From NCBI GenBank assembly GCA_944548615.1, contig OX155957.1, positions 24,521,031 through 24,585,030 of the forward strand: DNA of 64,000 nt. Reading direction: 5' to 3'. The stretch comes from Micropterix aruncella (Eukaryota; Arthropoda; Insecta; Lepidoptera; Micropterigidae). The position numbers were made by a program, and so were the translations under genes. The notes below the pieces were generated by a model, which had not been told where the DNA came from, did not search any database, and saw only the letters and a program-made list of their open reading frames with translations. Shown here in pieces: positions 11,849 through 22,754 of the stretch (position 1 is the first letter of the stretch; each line of letters opens with the position of its first letter).

Positions 11849-12610
11849 TGGGTCCTTATCTTTGAAGATGCTGTTCTGTAGAAGAAAATTTAGGGCCAAA
11901 ACTTTGTATGAAAAATATATATTTAATTAATAGAAATATTGACCCCTATTATTTATACAAATTTATCATTTTAATGGGAGTTGCTTAATTCCTCTGCTAT
12001 ACAACTCTTGTGGACAGAAACCAATGAATGCTTTGAAGGCGTATTTCAGCGACTCTTCAAAGTAGATTTTTTCCTTGTAAAAAGATATCTAAATTCTGAA
12101 AAAAAAACTCTATTAGAGCAAGGTCTGGCAAGTACTCCAGGTGACCAAGAGTCTCCAGCTGCAACTCCTGCAACTTTTCGACTGTTTGCAGTGAAATCTG
12201 TGGTTGTACGTTGTCATGCAGAAGCAGTGGCGTTGATCTATTGACCAGGCTCAGTTATTTCATCACGAGCTTCTTCATCATTGTTTGCAGTTCTTAACAG
12301 TACACATTTAAGGTATCTGTATAGCCAGACTGCAAGAAGCTGTAATAGAAAACACCGGCACAGGATCTCATATTTGAAAATGATGCAAATTTTCAACTTT
12401 ACCATAGTTGCACATACGACAATATTTGAGCAATATCAAACGACGAAAAGACGAAAATAAACAGCTGATTCTAAAAAAGAATTTGAAAAAAATAATGTTT
12501 TTAAAAATAATTAAAAATTATATGAATTTTAAATTCCAACTCAAACCCAAGTTAGCCAAGTTCAAAGTGGCCAGTGTGAAAAAAACAGCAATTACATAGG
12601 TAAGGACCAA
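11849..12610 (-). mobile_element. Deleted mariner element with transposase remnant
   Basis: Left and right ends are inverted: GGGTCCTTATCTTTGAAG at 11850 and the complement of GGTCCTTACCTATGTAATTG at about 12590-12608, with TA-rich flanks. On the minus strand between them I read a mariner transposase C-terminal part: LLLHDNVQPQIS (second catalytic Asp, normally HDNARPH), LETLGHLEYLPDLALIEF (third catalytic block, Asp replaced by Glu) and AFKAFIGFCPQELYSRGI. Stops and internal deletion leave only about 760 bp of the usual 1.3 kb. Related remnants lie at 21830-22110 and 36331-36975. The HDN-type blocks and ELQTMMEKL segment suit the cecropia-like group, but that is a guess. Confidence 0.75.
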
Positions 12611-12629
12611 ATATATAAAAATGGATGTT

Positions 12630-13480
12630 GGTATAGGTATCCCTCTGTTTATCTGTCTGTCCGACCTTTATATACTTCGACACCGTTTGACCGATCACCA
12701 TGAAAATTGGCACATATATGTATTTTTCATGGAGAGGTTTTCATAATATCCACTTTATTGCAACTCGCCACTAGGTGGCGCTGCAGAGAATCAACTTGTC
12801 TGCTATGAACATCGGTAGTTGAGCCCGGATATTGTTTTCTCGCTATCCACTTTGTTGTAACTCGAACTAGAGGGCGGTGCAGTGCATTAACTTCTATACC
12901 GCTCAACCGATCGCCATGAAAATTGGTATACACAGGAAGTTGAGCCTGGATAATATTTTCACTATCCACTTTGTTGTAACTCGCCACTAGATGGCGCTGC
13001 AGTAGGTACATCAACTTTTCTTTCGATCCACCGATCGCCATGACAATTGGTATATCTGTTGGATCGGTCTGTTTAGATTTTTTAATGGTATAATTCTCTT
13101 TTAAATGTTATTTCAGGCCATTCAATGAACATTACGAATTATTATTGATTTGATTTAGATATCATAGGCAAACCAGTGAAATAATTACATTTCTTAATAA
13201 GATATTATAATAAGCAGATAAGTAAATTTAGCTGATAAGTACGTTTGTCAGTCTGTTATAATAACAGGTAATTGTGAAAGACATAGTTTTACGCATTATC
13301 ACCATAAATGTACCACCACAATTTCAGACAATAAATATATTTTTATTTCTATTTATATACGTAGGTATTTTGAGCTTTCCCATCAAATTTCATACCGTTG
13401 AACCGATCGCCATGAAAATTGGTATACATATGAATTTCTGCCCGGATATAACACGGTCAATGCCGGGTACTAACACTAGT
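12630..13480 (+). repeat. Helitron-like element with ~100-bp tandem units
   Basis: Three tandem units at about 12680-13060 each carry ATCCACTTTGTTGTAACTCG followed by a CCACTAGNTGGCGCTGCAG-type word and, in most, ACCGATCGCCATGAAAATTG. A fourth ATCGCCATGAAAATTGGTAT block lies at 13406. The stretch ends CCGGGTACTAACACTAGT at 13463-13480, a Helitron-type CTAGT end with a CCCGG/CCGGG hairpin before it. Block 13067-13365 recurs at 60418-60705. There is no helicase frame, so it is non-autonomous. Confidence 0.6.
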
Positions 13481-13705
13481 TATAGTAAAATATTATTCCG
13501 GTGTTTCGTGAAATCTAAGTCTTCGACCTTGGTGCGCATATGATCGCGCCATGATATTAAAAGACCCAGCCAAAACTACGAGGAAATCTACTTTTTCCCA
13601 TACACCTAACTCCCATTCAATGCAAATTTTAGTTTAAAGAAATTTTGTAGAGTATAAAATTTTCTACTCCTTTTGTTTTTACAATTTCCTTTTAAATCTA
13701 ATAAA

Positions 13706-14284
13706 TCTATATATATAAAACAAAGTCGGGTTTGTTCGAACACTTATAATTCGAGAACGGCTGGGCCAATTTTCATTGTTTTTAGTTTGTAGAATTTGTC
13801 TCCGTCCCGAATAGCAGAATAACTATTAAAAACAAACCTTGGAAAGTTGACGAAAAATTAAAATAAAAGAAAAAACATTTTCCCATACAAAATGTAAATC
13901 CGTGTTTTTCTCATAGTCAGTTGTGCGTGGCATGTTCACGTGTCGGCAAATTATCCGCTTTATTTATTGTTGCGCCTGATAAAAAAGCAAAAAATGTCGT
14001 ATTTCACAAGGTGCTTCAATAAAGAGAATTAAACCGAGTGCATCCCATGCTGCACAATATGTAAATAGTTTAATTCAATCATGTCTTACTAACCACGCGA
14101 TTGATATACTTAATTTTTGTACTTTTATATTTCTTTTTGTGTTATTATCTTGATAAAGTAGTGAACTTAATATTTATTTTGTATTCATTGTATTACTTTT
14201 ACAAAATCATAAATTAAGTTCAGCTAATCTGTAAAACGACATTCATTGACTGTCAGGCGGTATGAAGTTCGCCGGGTCAGCTAG
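13706..14284 (+). mobile_element. Non-autonomous Helitron, ~579 bp
   Basis: It begins TCTATATATATAAAAC after an A and ends GCCGGGTCAGCTAG before a T, which fits the 5' TC, 3' CTRR and insertion between A and T of Helitrons. A short hairpin (GGCG/CGCC at about 14257-14274) sits just before the 3' end, as expected of the family's termination hairpin. The GAACGGCTGGGCCAATTTTC block inside is common in insect Helitrons and related repeats. No Rep or helicase frame is present. Confidence 0.7.
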
Positions 14285-14803
14285 TAGCTATATAAAAAGT
14301 CTTCAAATAGTGTACAAGTTTACAAAAATAAATAATATGCTCGACTGGGTTTTGTTTTCATGAGCAGGCATCGGAATCAACCCGTATTTTGTATACAGAT
14401 GCCTTAATGGGATGAAATTACGAGTACATTGTGAAATTTTGGTTGGAATATCTCATATACAAGCTGTACTAATAATATTGAAATTCCGCCTTACATTTTA
14501 ATCAAATAATAACGCCATCTACTGGCTAAAGCCATTTAAATGTATGGCGGAATCAAATATTTCAATTTGCGGCGCCTCGCGTTCGAGATTGGAATTATTT
14601 AATATGCGGCGACGCACGTTCGCAATTTAAATTTTGTCTGTTTTGTGTCGCTCATTCGAAATTCGATTTTTTAACGGCGAATTTCACGGCGATTCGCATT
14701 TGCAATTCGATTTTACTCTCTCGGCCCACCAACCGACAAGGAGAGAAAGTTTTGTGAACGCACTAAAGTTTCCGACTAGTGAGACCATTTCACCGTAGTC
14801 CAC
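14285..14803. other. Repeat fragments
   Basis: About 14448-14535 (TACAAGCTGTACTAATAAT, then ATTCCGCC and ACGCCATC) recurs at 63305-63368. The following stretch has several GCGGCG and ATTCG words and no gene that I can recognise. Confidence 0.4.
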
Positions 14804-15003
14804 GATAGATTCGGTAGACACCCTATCACCGCTACGTAAGGGATAGGACCGCGCGAGCGACCTCAAACTTGTAACAAGTTAGGAGACCGGAGTAATCTGG
14901 TTGAAACTGGAAGGAAGGGCGCGAGTGTCGGCCCGCTGTTAATTAACCTGGTTATCTCGCGGTAAGGCGCGAGAGTGGACTGTTTTCGTCCCAAGTCTTC
15001 TAT
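14804..15003. repeat. Dispersed repeat F, copy 1
   Basis: Shares long blocks in the same orientation with 61189-61412: TAGATTCGGTAGACACC, GGAGTAATCTG, TCGGCCCGCTG and CCAAGTCTTCT. It is GC-richer than its flanks. The family is not recognised; a LINE 5' part is possible. Confidence 0.65.
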
Positions 15004-15587
15004 GCTCATATCACGGGAGACAAAAATAATCTAATATCGTTAAAACTTCGTGAGGTGACGGGTTCGCCAGTTGTATCTGTTTGTCGGTGTGATTTCAGAT
15101 GAAATCAGTCCTTGGCTACAAGTCTTGGGGGTTAACACAACCGAGTTTTTGACATATCTTCGACCATTACTCAGGCATATATAGTCTACATTATACCTAA
15201 TGGAATATTTTTTTTATTTTATTTTAATTTAATGTTTTCTCTAGAAGTCCCTTCACTTCTGCACACATGAGCAAGAGAGTATTCATAGCTGGTTTGGTAC
15301 CACCTCATTTCATTCTATAAAAGTGACATAAACAGCCTTGCTGTTAAAATAACCCCGTGGGATAAATAAGGCTCTCCGCATTCGCGATACGACTCCATTA
15401 AATTTGGAATGTGATTACAGAATTAGAGCGGGGTTCGCAAACAAACCCACGCCGCAGCCTTTGAATTTTGTTACGCGCTAATGAAACGTTACCGAGATTG
15501 CGAAAAAGCGGACCGATTTTAGAATGCTCGGATTTGGCTCTACTTTACGAGCACGGTTTTATTTGTACAAAGGGCTCCCTAGACAAT
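15004..15587. other. Unique sequence
   Basis: No gene seen. 15380-15560 is less AT-rich and not visibly repeated in the window; a conserved non-coding element is possible but unproven. Confidence 0.3.
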
Positions 15588-16330
15588 CAAAACTGCTTGT
15601 CAAGCACGTGAATTTTTCGTACTTGACAAGCAATGTTGATCGTCTATAACTAAGCCTGATGTACTTGAACGATAAACTACTTACTGTTGACCAGCACGTA
15701 GTTTTCTTAATGAAAAAAATTTTTTTTTGCAATACTTGCTTGACTTGCTTGACCGTCTAGATATATGCTCGTCAAGCACGTAAATATTTTGTGCTTGACA
15801 GGCAATTATGACCATCTGGAACTAAGCTTGCTGTGCTTGACAAGCAAACTACGTGCTATTGTCCAGCACGTAGTTTGATTTACGAAAATTTATATTTTTG
15901 CAATGCTTGTCAAACTATGATTGGCCATCTGGATATATGCTTGTTAAACACATGAAATTTTCGTACTTGTCAGGCAGTCGTCACCGCTAAAAATCTTGAT
16001 GTGTACAGGAACTTGGTGTGTACAGGAATTTGGTGTGTACCAAGCTTGATGTGCTTGACAAGCAAACTACGTGCTGTTATCCAGCACGTATTTTGCTTTA
16101 TGAGAATAAATATTTTTCCAATGCTTGACAAAGCCTTGCTTGACCGTCTAGATATATGCTTGTCAAGTCCGTGAATTTTCCGTGCTTGACAGGCAGTTTT
16201 TACCGTCTGAATCTAGGCTTGATTTGCTTGACAAGGAAACTACGTGCTGTTGTCCAGAAATTACTTTGCTTGATGAAAATATATATTTTTGCGATGCTTC
16301 TCATGCCTTTCTTGAACGTCTAGAGATACG
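15588..16330. repeat. Satellite-like tandem array, ~173-bp monomer, four copies
   Basis: Monomers start near 15588, 15763, 15938 and 16153, each opening with TGCTTGTCAAGCACGT-like sequence; a fifth start near 16325 is cut off. Each monomer contains two hairpins: TGCTTGTCAAG...CTTGACA(A/G)GCA and ACGTGCT...AGCACGT. Monomer 3 is about 40 bp longer because TTGGTGTGTACAGGAA-like sequence is repeated within it. There is no coding frame. The array is diverged between monomers, so it is not a recent amplification or an assembly stutter. Confidence 0.8.
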
Positions 16331-17254
16331 CTTGTTTATCTTTATATTTTGCTAACCAACGTGCAGCCGAGCCCGCCTTGCTAAGCACCCCTGTGTTAAG
16401 ACGAGCTCACTTCAAAAGTCTAGCCACTAGAGTGCTATGGTTGTGTTCAAAGAAAAAATGAAGAAAACTTTTTTTTTTAAATGTTTCAACCAATTACCTT
16501 TTAACCGCAGACTAAAAACTATAAATGCGAATCCCCTCTTTTGCCGTATAGAGGTGACCATCGCCTCGCATTCACTAGAAGTCGGCCCGTATCACTGTAA
16601 AATTGCTAATCATAATGTACCTGCATAAATTTCGGCAGATAATTTCGTCTTGAACGAACTGAACTGACGATCGTCTAGCGATTGTCGACTTACAGGGGTT
16701 CCCAACTAGCGTTTTTCTAACAGCATACGGTTAACACTAATTTTTATTTCATAAAAGTTTTACAATTATCAAATTAACCTAAAATTTAGATACATAAGTA
16801 CATTTTAGTATAGATAGCAGCCGTGACAATTAAGTATATATAAAGAAATTATAATATATTACTTTTGTATATTATAAATTTATTAAAAAAAGGGAATATG
16901 ACTTAGATAGTAAAAATTAATAAATTACTAGGTGGTCGAATAGTCATTTAAGGTTCATTTAATAAATTACTAGATGGTCGAATAGTCATTACTAGATGGT
17001 CGAATATCAGTCACATAATACATATGTAAATGGAAATAAATATAAAAGATTAAAAAAGAATTTTCAAACAGACGAAAAGTTGAAATTCTGTAACTGAGTC
17101 TTGTTATTCCTTTATTTTATTGTGTGTTTAATAATTTACCTTTTTTAATTTTAATGTTACAAACATGAAAACTGAGACAAATAGCGATATCCGACCATAA
17201 TAAATAAAGGAAAAATAGCTAGAATCATTTAGTTACTATACTATTAAATAATTA
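16331..17254. other. No recognised gene
   Basis: AT-rich DNA. A 22-bp word (AATTACTAGRTGGTCGAATAG) occurs three times at 16923-17006 as a short tandem array. Nothing coding recognised. Confidence 0.4.
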
Positions 17255-17500
17255 TTATATTTTAACGGCTTTTCCGGATGCTCGGTTCCGTCGAAAGAAA
17301 TCCGCTATTTTATAATGATATTGTTCTTTATTCTGAGTTAAATAAAGTTTGTTTCACTTTCTAAAATGCTTAGATGTTAAACGTTGCACATAGTAAATGT
17401 GTGTGTGTTTTCTTTATTTTCTTCTTTCATGTTCCGTTCTTTTTTCCATTGTTTTACGGTTACCATGGAAACTTATGTTGTCCTTTCTTGCGGCTCAACT
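17255..17500. repeat. Repeat D, copy 2
   Basis: Same-strand partner of 9935-10410, sharing GAAATCCGC, TGTGTGTTTTCTT and TTACCATGGAAACTTAT. It lacks the 5S-like head. Confidence 0.55.
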
Positions 17501-18165
17501 TAATATTTTGATACAACTTGTAACATCAATGCGCACAACTTGGTTGAAAAACGCCCATCTTTACTTGTAAGCTATGTTACATCACAGGCGAATGCTCGTC
17601 AGTCAGGGTGGCAGTATTGTAACGTAATGTTCAAAATCGAATCTAAAATGTTACATTACAGGAGAATGCTCCTGGTGGGAATATTAGTATAGAAAGGTAG
17701 TATAGAAAACTTATGTCCCCTAAATCTATTTTTATTCTATTCTAATTTAATTTCATGTTTTTACTTTTTGTATTTAATTATTGTAACGATATTCAACATT
17801 TTCATTGTTAATTTTATAAACTAATACATACTATACTCTTTTAATTAGCTTTTTTACTATTTTATTTCTTTTAGCGATTAATTTTATTAACATGTTTCTA
17901 GTGATTTTGTTTATATCTCTTTTAGCGATTATTTTAGCAATTATAGTATTATTGTATTTTTCTCCTTTCTATGATTTTTGATTGATTTTATTTTACTTTT
18001 TTATTAAAGAAACAAACAGTGCTCTTACAATTAATTCGTGAAACTACTTATCAACCCTATAGCAAAAGTGATTTGATATTTAGCTAAAACTAGAGTTTTT
18101 GTAGATTTTATATACATTTTTTATATAAGGCTAACACAATATTAACATAGTACAAAAATCATACA
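17501..18165. other. No recognised gene
   Basis: AT-rich. A diverged short direct repeat (GTTACATCACAGGCGAATGC and GTTACATTACAGGAGAATGC) lies at 17576 and 17650. Confidence 0.35.
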
Positions 18166-18440
18166 CTAGCTCAAAGCTGCGCAACAAGCCATGGAGAGAA
18201 CAATGCTTGGAATTTCACTGCGTGATAGGATCCTAAATGAGGAAATCCGCAGAAGAACCGACAACCTTTGAGGAAAAAAAGGTTCTCGAATGGCGACCAC
18301 AAACCGGCAGACGCGTTGTGGGACGGCCCCCACAAGGTGGACTGTTGACATTGCTACTATGGGGGAGGCCTAGTCCATTCATTCTATGGGGGAGGCCTAG
18401 TCCAGCAGTGGGCGTCTACCAACTTATGATGATGATAATG
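18166..18440 (+). pseudogene. RTE-type LINE, 3' end
   Basis: The plus strand reads as the C-terminus of the endonuclease/reverse transcriptase of lepidopteran RTE-type LINEs: QQAMERTMLGISLRDRILNE, then EIRRRT, KVLEWRPQTGRRVVGRPP, and the closing block around GGCCTAGTCCAGCAGTGGGC (normally the EAYxQQW residues). It ends in a GATGATGATAATG microsatellite, as these LINEs do. The frame breaks several times and a 24-bp block (CTATGGGGGAGGCCTAGTCC core) is duplicated at 18357-18405. The upstream 2-3 kb of a full element are missing, as expected of 5'-truncated insertion. Confidence 0.7.
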
Positions 18441-18578
18441 AAAATAGTACAAAGTTAATAATAGTAATATTAACAAGGTAATAAAAAAATGTTAAATCTT
18501 TTATCTTACGAGCGATAATAGCGATTATAGCGATTCCCACAAAAAAACAAATTTCACCTATCTCGGTACCTAATATAT
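18441..18578. other. Spacer before mariner
   Basis: Short AT-rich spacer between the RTE tail and the mariner left end; nothing recognised. Confidence 0.3.
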
Positions 18579-19855
18579 TAGGACTTTGCATTGAAAATTT
18601 CGATTTCCTAAGAAATCACGTAACTTATATTTCTAGTCATTTACCAAATTGCGAAATACTTCATGTCAAAGCGTCATCATTAGGGTTCAATTATCAGTCC
18701 GTGTCATTTCGTTGAAGTATCACCAACGGTCATTTTGTTAGCTTCAAAGATGTCGAAATTTGAGCCGACAAAACGTCATTTGCGGGAAGCAATGCTTTTC
18801 AGCTTTCATCTTAAGAAAACCGCCGCAGAATGTCATAGATTGCTGCTGGAGGCTTACGGGAATTTACTCTGACAAAATCCCTTTTGTCTGTTGAGACTTG
18901 GTTTCTCCGATTCAAAAGTAGTGATTTCGACGTGCGAGACAAAGAGCGCCCAGGCCAGGAGCAAAAATTTGAAGAAGCCGAATTGGAGTCCATACTCCAT
19001 GAAGATTCGAGTCTGACGCTGGAAAAGATAAGTGAAGTGCTTAATGTTCATCCCTCAACCGTTTCGAGACGTTTAAAATCTATGGGAGTCATTCAAAAGG
19101 AAGGGCATTGGGTTCCTCACGAGTTAAAGCCAAGAGACATCGACAGAAGTTTCATGACTTGTGAAATGCTCCTTCGCCGTCAAAAAAGAAAAGTTTTTCT
19201 CCATCGAATAATCACCGCCGATGAAAAGTGGATCTTTTACGAGAACCCCAAACGCAAAAAATATTTCTCGTACCCCGGTGAATTACTTCCATCGACCTCA
19301 ACAGCCACGCCGATCATCCACGGATCTAAGGTAATGCTTTGCATTTGGTGGGACCAAAAGGGTGTAATCTATTACGAGCTGCTGAAACCGGGAGAAACCA
19401 TCACAGGCTATCGCTATCGAGCTCAGCTCAAGAATTTGAGCGATGCTGTGAAGATTAAACGGCCGGAATACGCTAAAAGGCATGACAAGGCAATTTTCCA
19501 GCATGACCATCGACCACACGTCGTGATGCAGATCACGAACTTCCTGGAAACGCTTCGCTGGGACATCCTACCTCATGCACCGTACTCCCGAGATATTGCG
19601 CCATCCGACTACTATTTGTTCCGGTCAATGGCCCATGGCCTTTCCGAACAGCGCTTCCAGTCTTTCGAGGATATTTAAAAATGGCTGAATTCGTGGATAG
19701 CCTCCAAGGATGAAGACTTCTTCCGCCGGGGAATCTGTCTCTTGTTAGAAAGATGGGAGAACGTCATAGCTAGCGATGGACAATACATTGAATGTAATAC
19801 ACTTTCCAATTTGCTTCGAAATAAATGTTCAATATCACAAAAAAACGAAGTTTTG
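18579..19855 (+). mobile_element. mariner transposon, nearly full length
   Basis: The left end begins at about 18579 after a TA-rich target (TTAGGACTTTGCATTG). The right end at about 19830-19855 is a partial inverted match: TTGAAAATTTCG on the left against the complement TTCAAAACTTCG on the right. The outermost right bases seem to have been replaced by the GAATGAATGAATG tail of the next element, so the right terminal repeat is incomplete. The total of about 1.28 kb is the normal length for mariner. Confidence 0.75.
18750..19788 (+). pseudogene. mariner transposase (D,D34D), inactivated
   Basis: Mariner transposase binds the terminal repeats and moves the element by cut and paste in the nucleus. 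The frame starts with ATG at 18750 (MSKFEPTKRH, then an AAECHRLLLEAYG helix of the N-terminal DNA-binding domain) and meets TGA at 18870. A frameshift moves it to the frame open from 18884: TVSRRLKSMG (second helix-turn-helix), WVPHEL, ITADEKW (first catalytic Asp), FQHDHRPHV (second) and YSRDIAPSDYYLF (third). Spacing between the last two Asp is one residue short of 34 because NA in HDNARPH became H. A TAA at 19676 precedes the usual KWLNSW...ERWEN C-terminus, which stays readable. One frameshift and two stops make it non-functional, but decay is modest. Confidence 0.9.
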
Positions 19856-20600
19856 AATGAATGAATGAATGAATGAAAATCTCTTTATTACACAATAAAA
19901 CTAGGAAAAAATGGCGGACTTATTGCTACACTACAACAATATCTTCCAGTCAACCAACATGCTGGTGTGAAAAGAAGAGTAGGCAACAAAAATATAGCCT
20001 AAAATTAAATTTGAAATTATAGCATATAATATACATTGTGTGTGTATCTAAAGTAAAAAGTAAATATATAAATAAATTATTGAGTTGGACATATTATATG
20101 TATGTATATATATAGATATATACAGACATATTTTGATATATTAACAAATAAACAAATAAATAAATAAGTAAATAAATAAACTGCCAAAATAAGGTAAATA
20201 AAAAAGGGGATAACGGAAAGGTTAGAATTTATGATTCATATTTATTGTGAAAAGAAGTGCTTTTTCAATGATTGCTTAAAGGTGAACAGCGAGCTAGCGC
20301 CTCGAATAGTTGAAGGAAGCTGATTCCACAGTCAAGCTGCATGTACGGAGAAGGAGTATTGTGGTATTAAAAAAAAGTGGTATTGTGTTTTGGGATACGT
20401 AGGATATTATTCTCACTTGAACGAAGTGGGAGACCATGACTTCCTAACCCGGTAAAAGCCTCGTTGAGGTAGGAGGGAGATGTAGGATTGTGTAGGACAT
20501 TATATAGAAGTGAAAGGATATGCAAATTTCTCCGGTCCCGTATAGGAAGCCATTGCAATTTTGATCGGTACTCGGAAACATGGTTATACTTCCTCAAATT
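19856..20600 (-). pseudogene. LINE 3' end (jockey/CR1-type), 5'-truncated
   Basis: The minus-strand frame from 20597 reads as the region after the reverse transcriptase: KLQWLPIRDRRNLHILSLLY, then SPSYLNEAF, LPLRSSENNILRIPKHNT. After a TAA the same frame continues with readable sequence to about 20270. The copy ends in a (TTCA)n microsatellite on its own strand at 19853-19878, directly against the mariner right end. No endonuclease or catalytic reverse transcriptase part remains. The junction suggests that this LINE inserted in or next to the mariner terminal repeat. Confidence 0.7.
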
Positions 20601-21487
20601 CTTATTATATATATTTGTATTAATATGTTTACTATTTTATGCCATTTTATTTCTTAATTTTCTTTTTTTCAGTTATTTTCTTATATTTTATTTCTTTATT
20701 CATTATCTTAGTGTTAGTATTGAAAGTAGTCTATTAGTCAGTACTACTCAAACGTCACTACTACTCCAAAAACAAAGGCTATATATTTCGTATGCCCAGA
20801 TACAGGCTGTTCGGTCTAGTTGGGCATTCGTCTAGAATGATCGTATGGGATGTATTCATTTTCTTATTACTTATATAAATAATTACAAATCATATCTGTA
20901 CGATCTCACTGTTAACTCTATACCAAGTTGTAACAAATAAAAAATAAAAAATAAAAATTAAAATTGAGTATGTACCTTATGCAAACGTTCTGTAGGCGCT
21001 CAAGTCTAGTAATGGCAGAAGCAACTTTGAATTATGGTTTGCTTAGTGCTTAGCTTAGAGCTTAGCTTCAATTCAAAGACCTAATATAATTTATACCTAC
21101 CTACTAATCGAATATTCATATTCGACCTTTAAATCAGACAAACAACTCGCTAAATTGTGGACGTAATATATCCATATATAGAGAGTGCCTGCCACTCCCA
21201 CGCCATAGAAGACGATTCTTAGGAACGACCCTTCTTCGATATGATATTATTCATTTCAGCCTCGTTATATTATAGTATCTAATATCATTTATAACGGCAG
21301 GCGTCCGTGATATTCATTATAGCGAAGGGACAGATTTATTTGTAGGGGTCGCCGCTCGCAGTGGGAATATTTCATTTGATGGTAGCGTGCAAAGGGACCA
21401 CACCTATTCTATGAGGAAAGCGTAGATATGCCCTATCAATCAACAGTACCTAATAATAATAAAAGAAACTTATTATTAGCATTTATT
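20601..21487. other. AT-rich, possible LINE 3' tail
   Basis: A CAAATAAAAAATAAAAAATA A-rich tail at about 20933-20965 suggests the end of another retroposed copy covering about 20620-20965 on the plus strand. No coding part is seen. I recognise nothing in 20970-21487. Confidence 0.3.
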
Positions 21488-21725
21488 TTACTTTCCTGAA
21501 TCATCAATCGACCAGGAGGAAAAGTATTGTGAACAGGTTTAAAAAAATCGAGATGAAGACCGAAGTATCCATTTTGAGCCCTCATGAGACGACTAAGACC
21601 ATTTCCAGATTGAAGTTTGTCTGCGCGTCTGTCTGACTGATACACTGTTACCGGAAAAACACTTCTCATCATATGCACAACAACTTCTATACTACTAAAA
21701 GTTCATGATCTGTATTGATCTTACG
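21488..21725 (+). repeat. Dispersed repeat C, copy 1
   Basis: Shares the block ATTTTGAGC..(ACGACTAA)..CATTTCCAGATTGAAGT and neighbouring sequence with 41746-42010 and 62226-62612, all in the same orientation. The last part (GGAAAAACACTTCTCAT) also matches 7020-7100. Confidence 0.6.
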
Positions 21726-21829
21726 AAACCGAAGACTATCGCTGTTATTTGGCATTATAGTATTATTATCAGCTATTTGTTTGTCTTTCTGACGCTTGTT
21801 TTTGCTCAAATATTTTCGTTAAAGCAGCC
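21726..21829. other. Spacer
   Basis: Nothing recognised. Confidence 0.3.
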
Positions 21830-22110
21830 ATGGTAAAGTTGAAAAATTGTATTATTTTCAAATATGTATTTTTTTTTTTGCAGTCTGGCTATAATATGGC
21901 TGGTATATATGGCAGTTACCGTTAATAAGTACTGTTAAGAACTGCAAACAATGATGGAGAAGATCGCGATTAAATAACCGAACCTAGTCATTCGCTCATA
22001 GCCACTGCTTCTGCATGACAACATATAACCACAGATTTCACTGCAAACAGTCAGAAAGTTGGAGGAGTTGCGGCTGGAGAATCTTGGTTACCCACCGTTT
22101 TTGTCAGACT
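21830..22110 (+). pseudogene. mariner transposase remnant
   Basis: Plus-strand relative of 11849-12610: ELQTMMEK, then PLLLHDNI (second catalytic Asp kept) and ISLQTVRKLEELRLENLGYPP. Stops interrupt it between the blocks, and the third catalytic region is lost where the similarity ends. Terminal repeats are not visible on either side. Confidence 0.65.
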
Positions 22111-22121
22111 TGTTAATTTTG

Positions 22122-22335
22122 TATAGGCATTCAATTATGATAGCCCGTTCACGGCGACAGGGCTGCTGCACCCAGGGTTGACTTCCAACGGGGGACTCAT
22201 CAACGGTCATCAGCACAGACACGAATTTTTAAATACGCATTCAATTGTTGTAGCACCTTCTAAGTCTCACCATGACATGGCTGCTGCACCCAGGGTTGGC
22301 TCGGGACAGAGAATTTTAATAAAAGCTTGTTTTTA
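22122..22335 (-). repeat. Repeat G, two units
   Basis: Reverse-oriented match to 35586-35960. Each ~117-bp unit holds CTGCTGCACCCAGGGTTG on the plus strand; two units are present here and three in the other copy. Both copies have an AATAAAAGCTTGTT end. Confidence 0.65.
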
Positions 22336-22754
22336 AAACTGTGTTTTTACTATTAGGTTATTCGTGTACGCGTGGGCCGGCCTCTCTTCGTTTTTCTCTA
22401 TCATTTACCACACCCCCGACTGACGCCCGACACCCAGGCCACATTAAGCACAGAGATACATTCTGTAATCAAAGCGGATACCTGCGATGAAGCAGCACGC
22501 AAACGACATCAACGTCGACCTTCCAAGAAAGTGGCAATTCAAAGTCCGAACGAGAAAGATTTACGCGATGTCTGACTCGTGTTGTTTATACACACTTTGA
22601 CTCGTTCATACACACTGAGACAATTTCCACGATATCTTGATTAAGTTTCATTCACCTTGCTGGGAAGGTGACTTTGATCTGTTATTAGTTTCTTATTAGT
22701 CTTTCATTACAGAAGGGGTACTATGGGCACTTTTGTAAGAACTATGGATCAAGC
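22336..22754. other. No recognised gene
   Basis: A plus-strand frame of 67 codons (22372-22575) in a GC-richer patch has no known motif. Nothing else seen. Confidence 0.3.
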
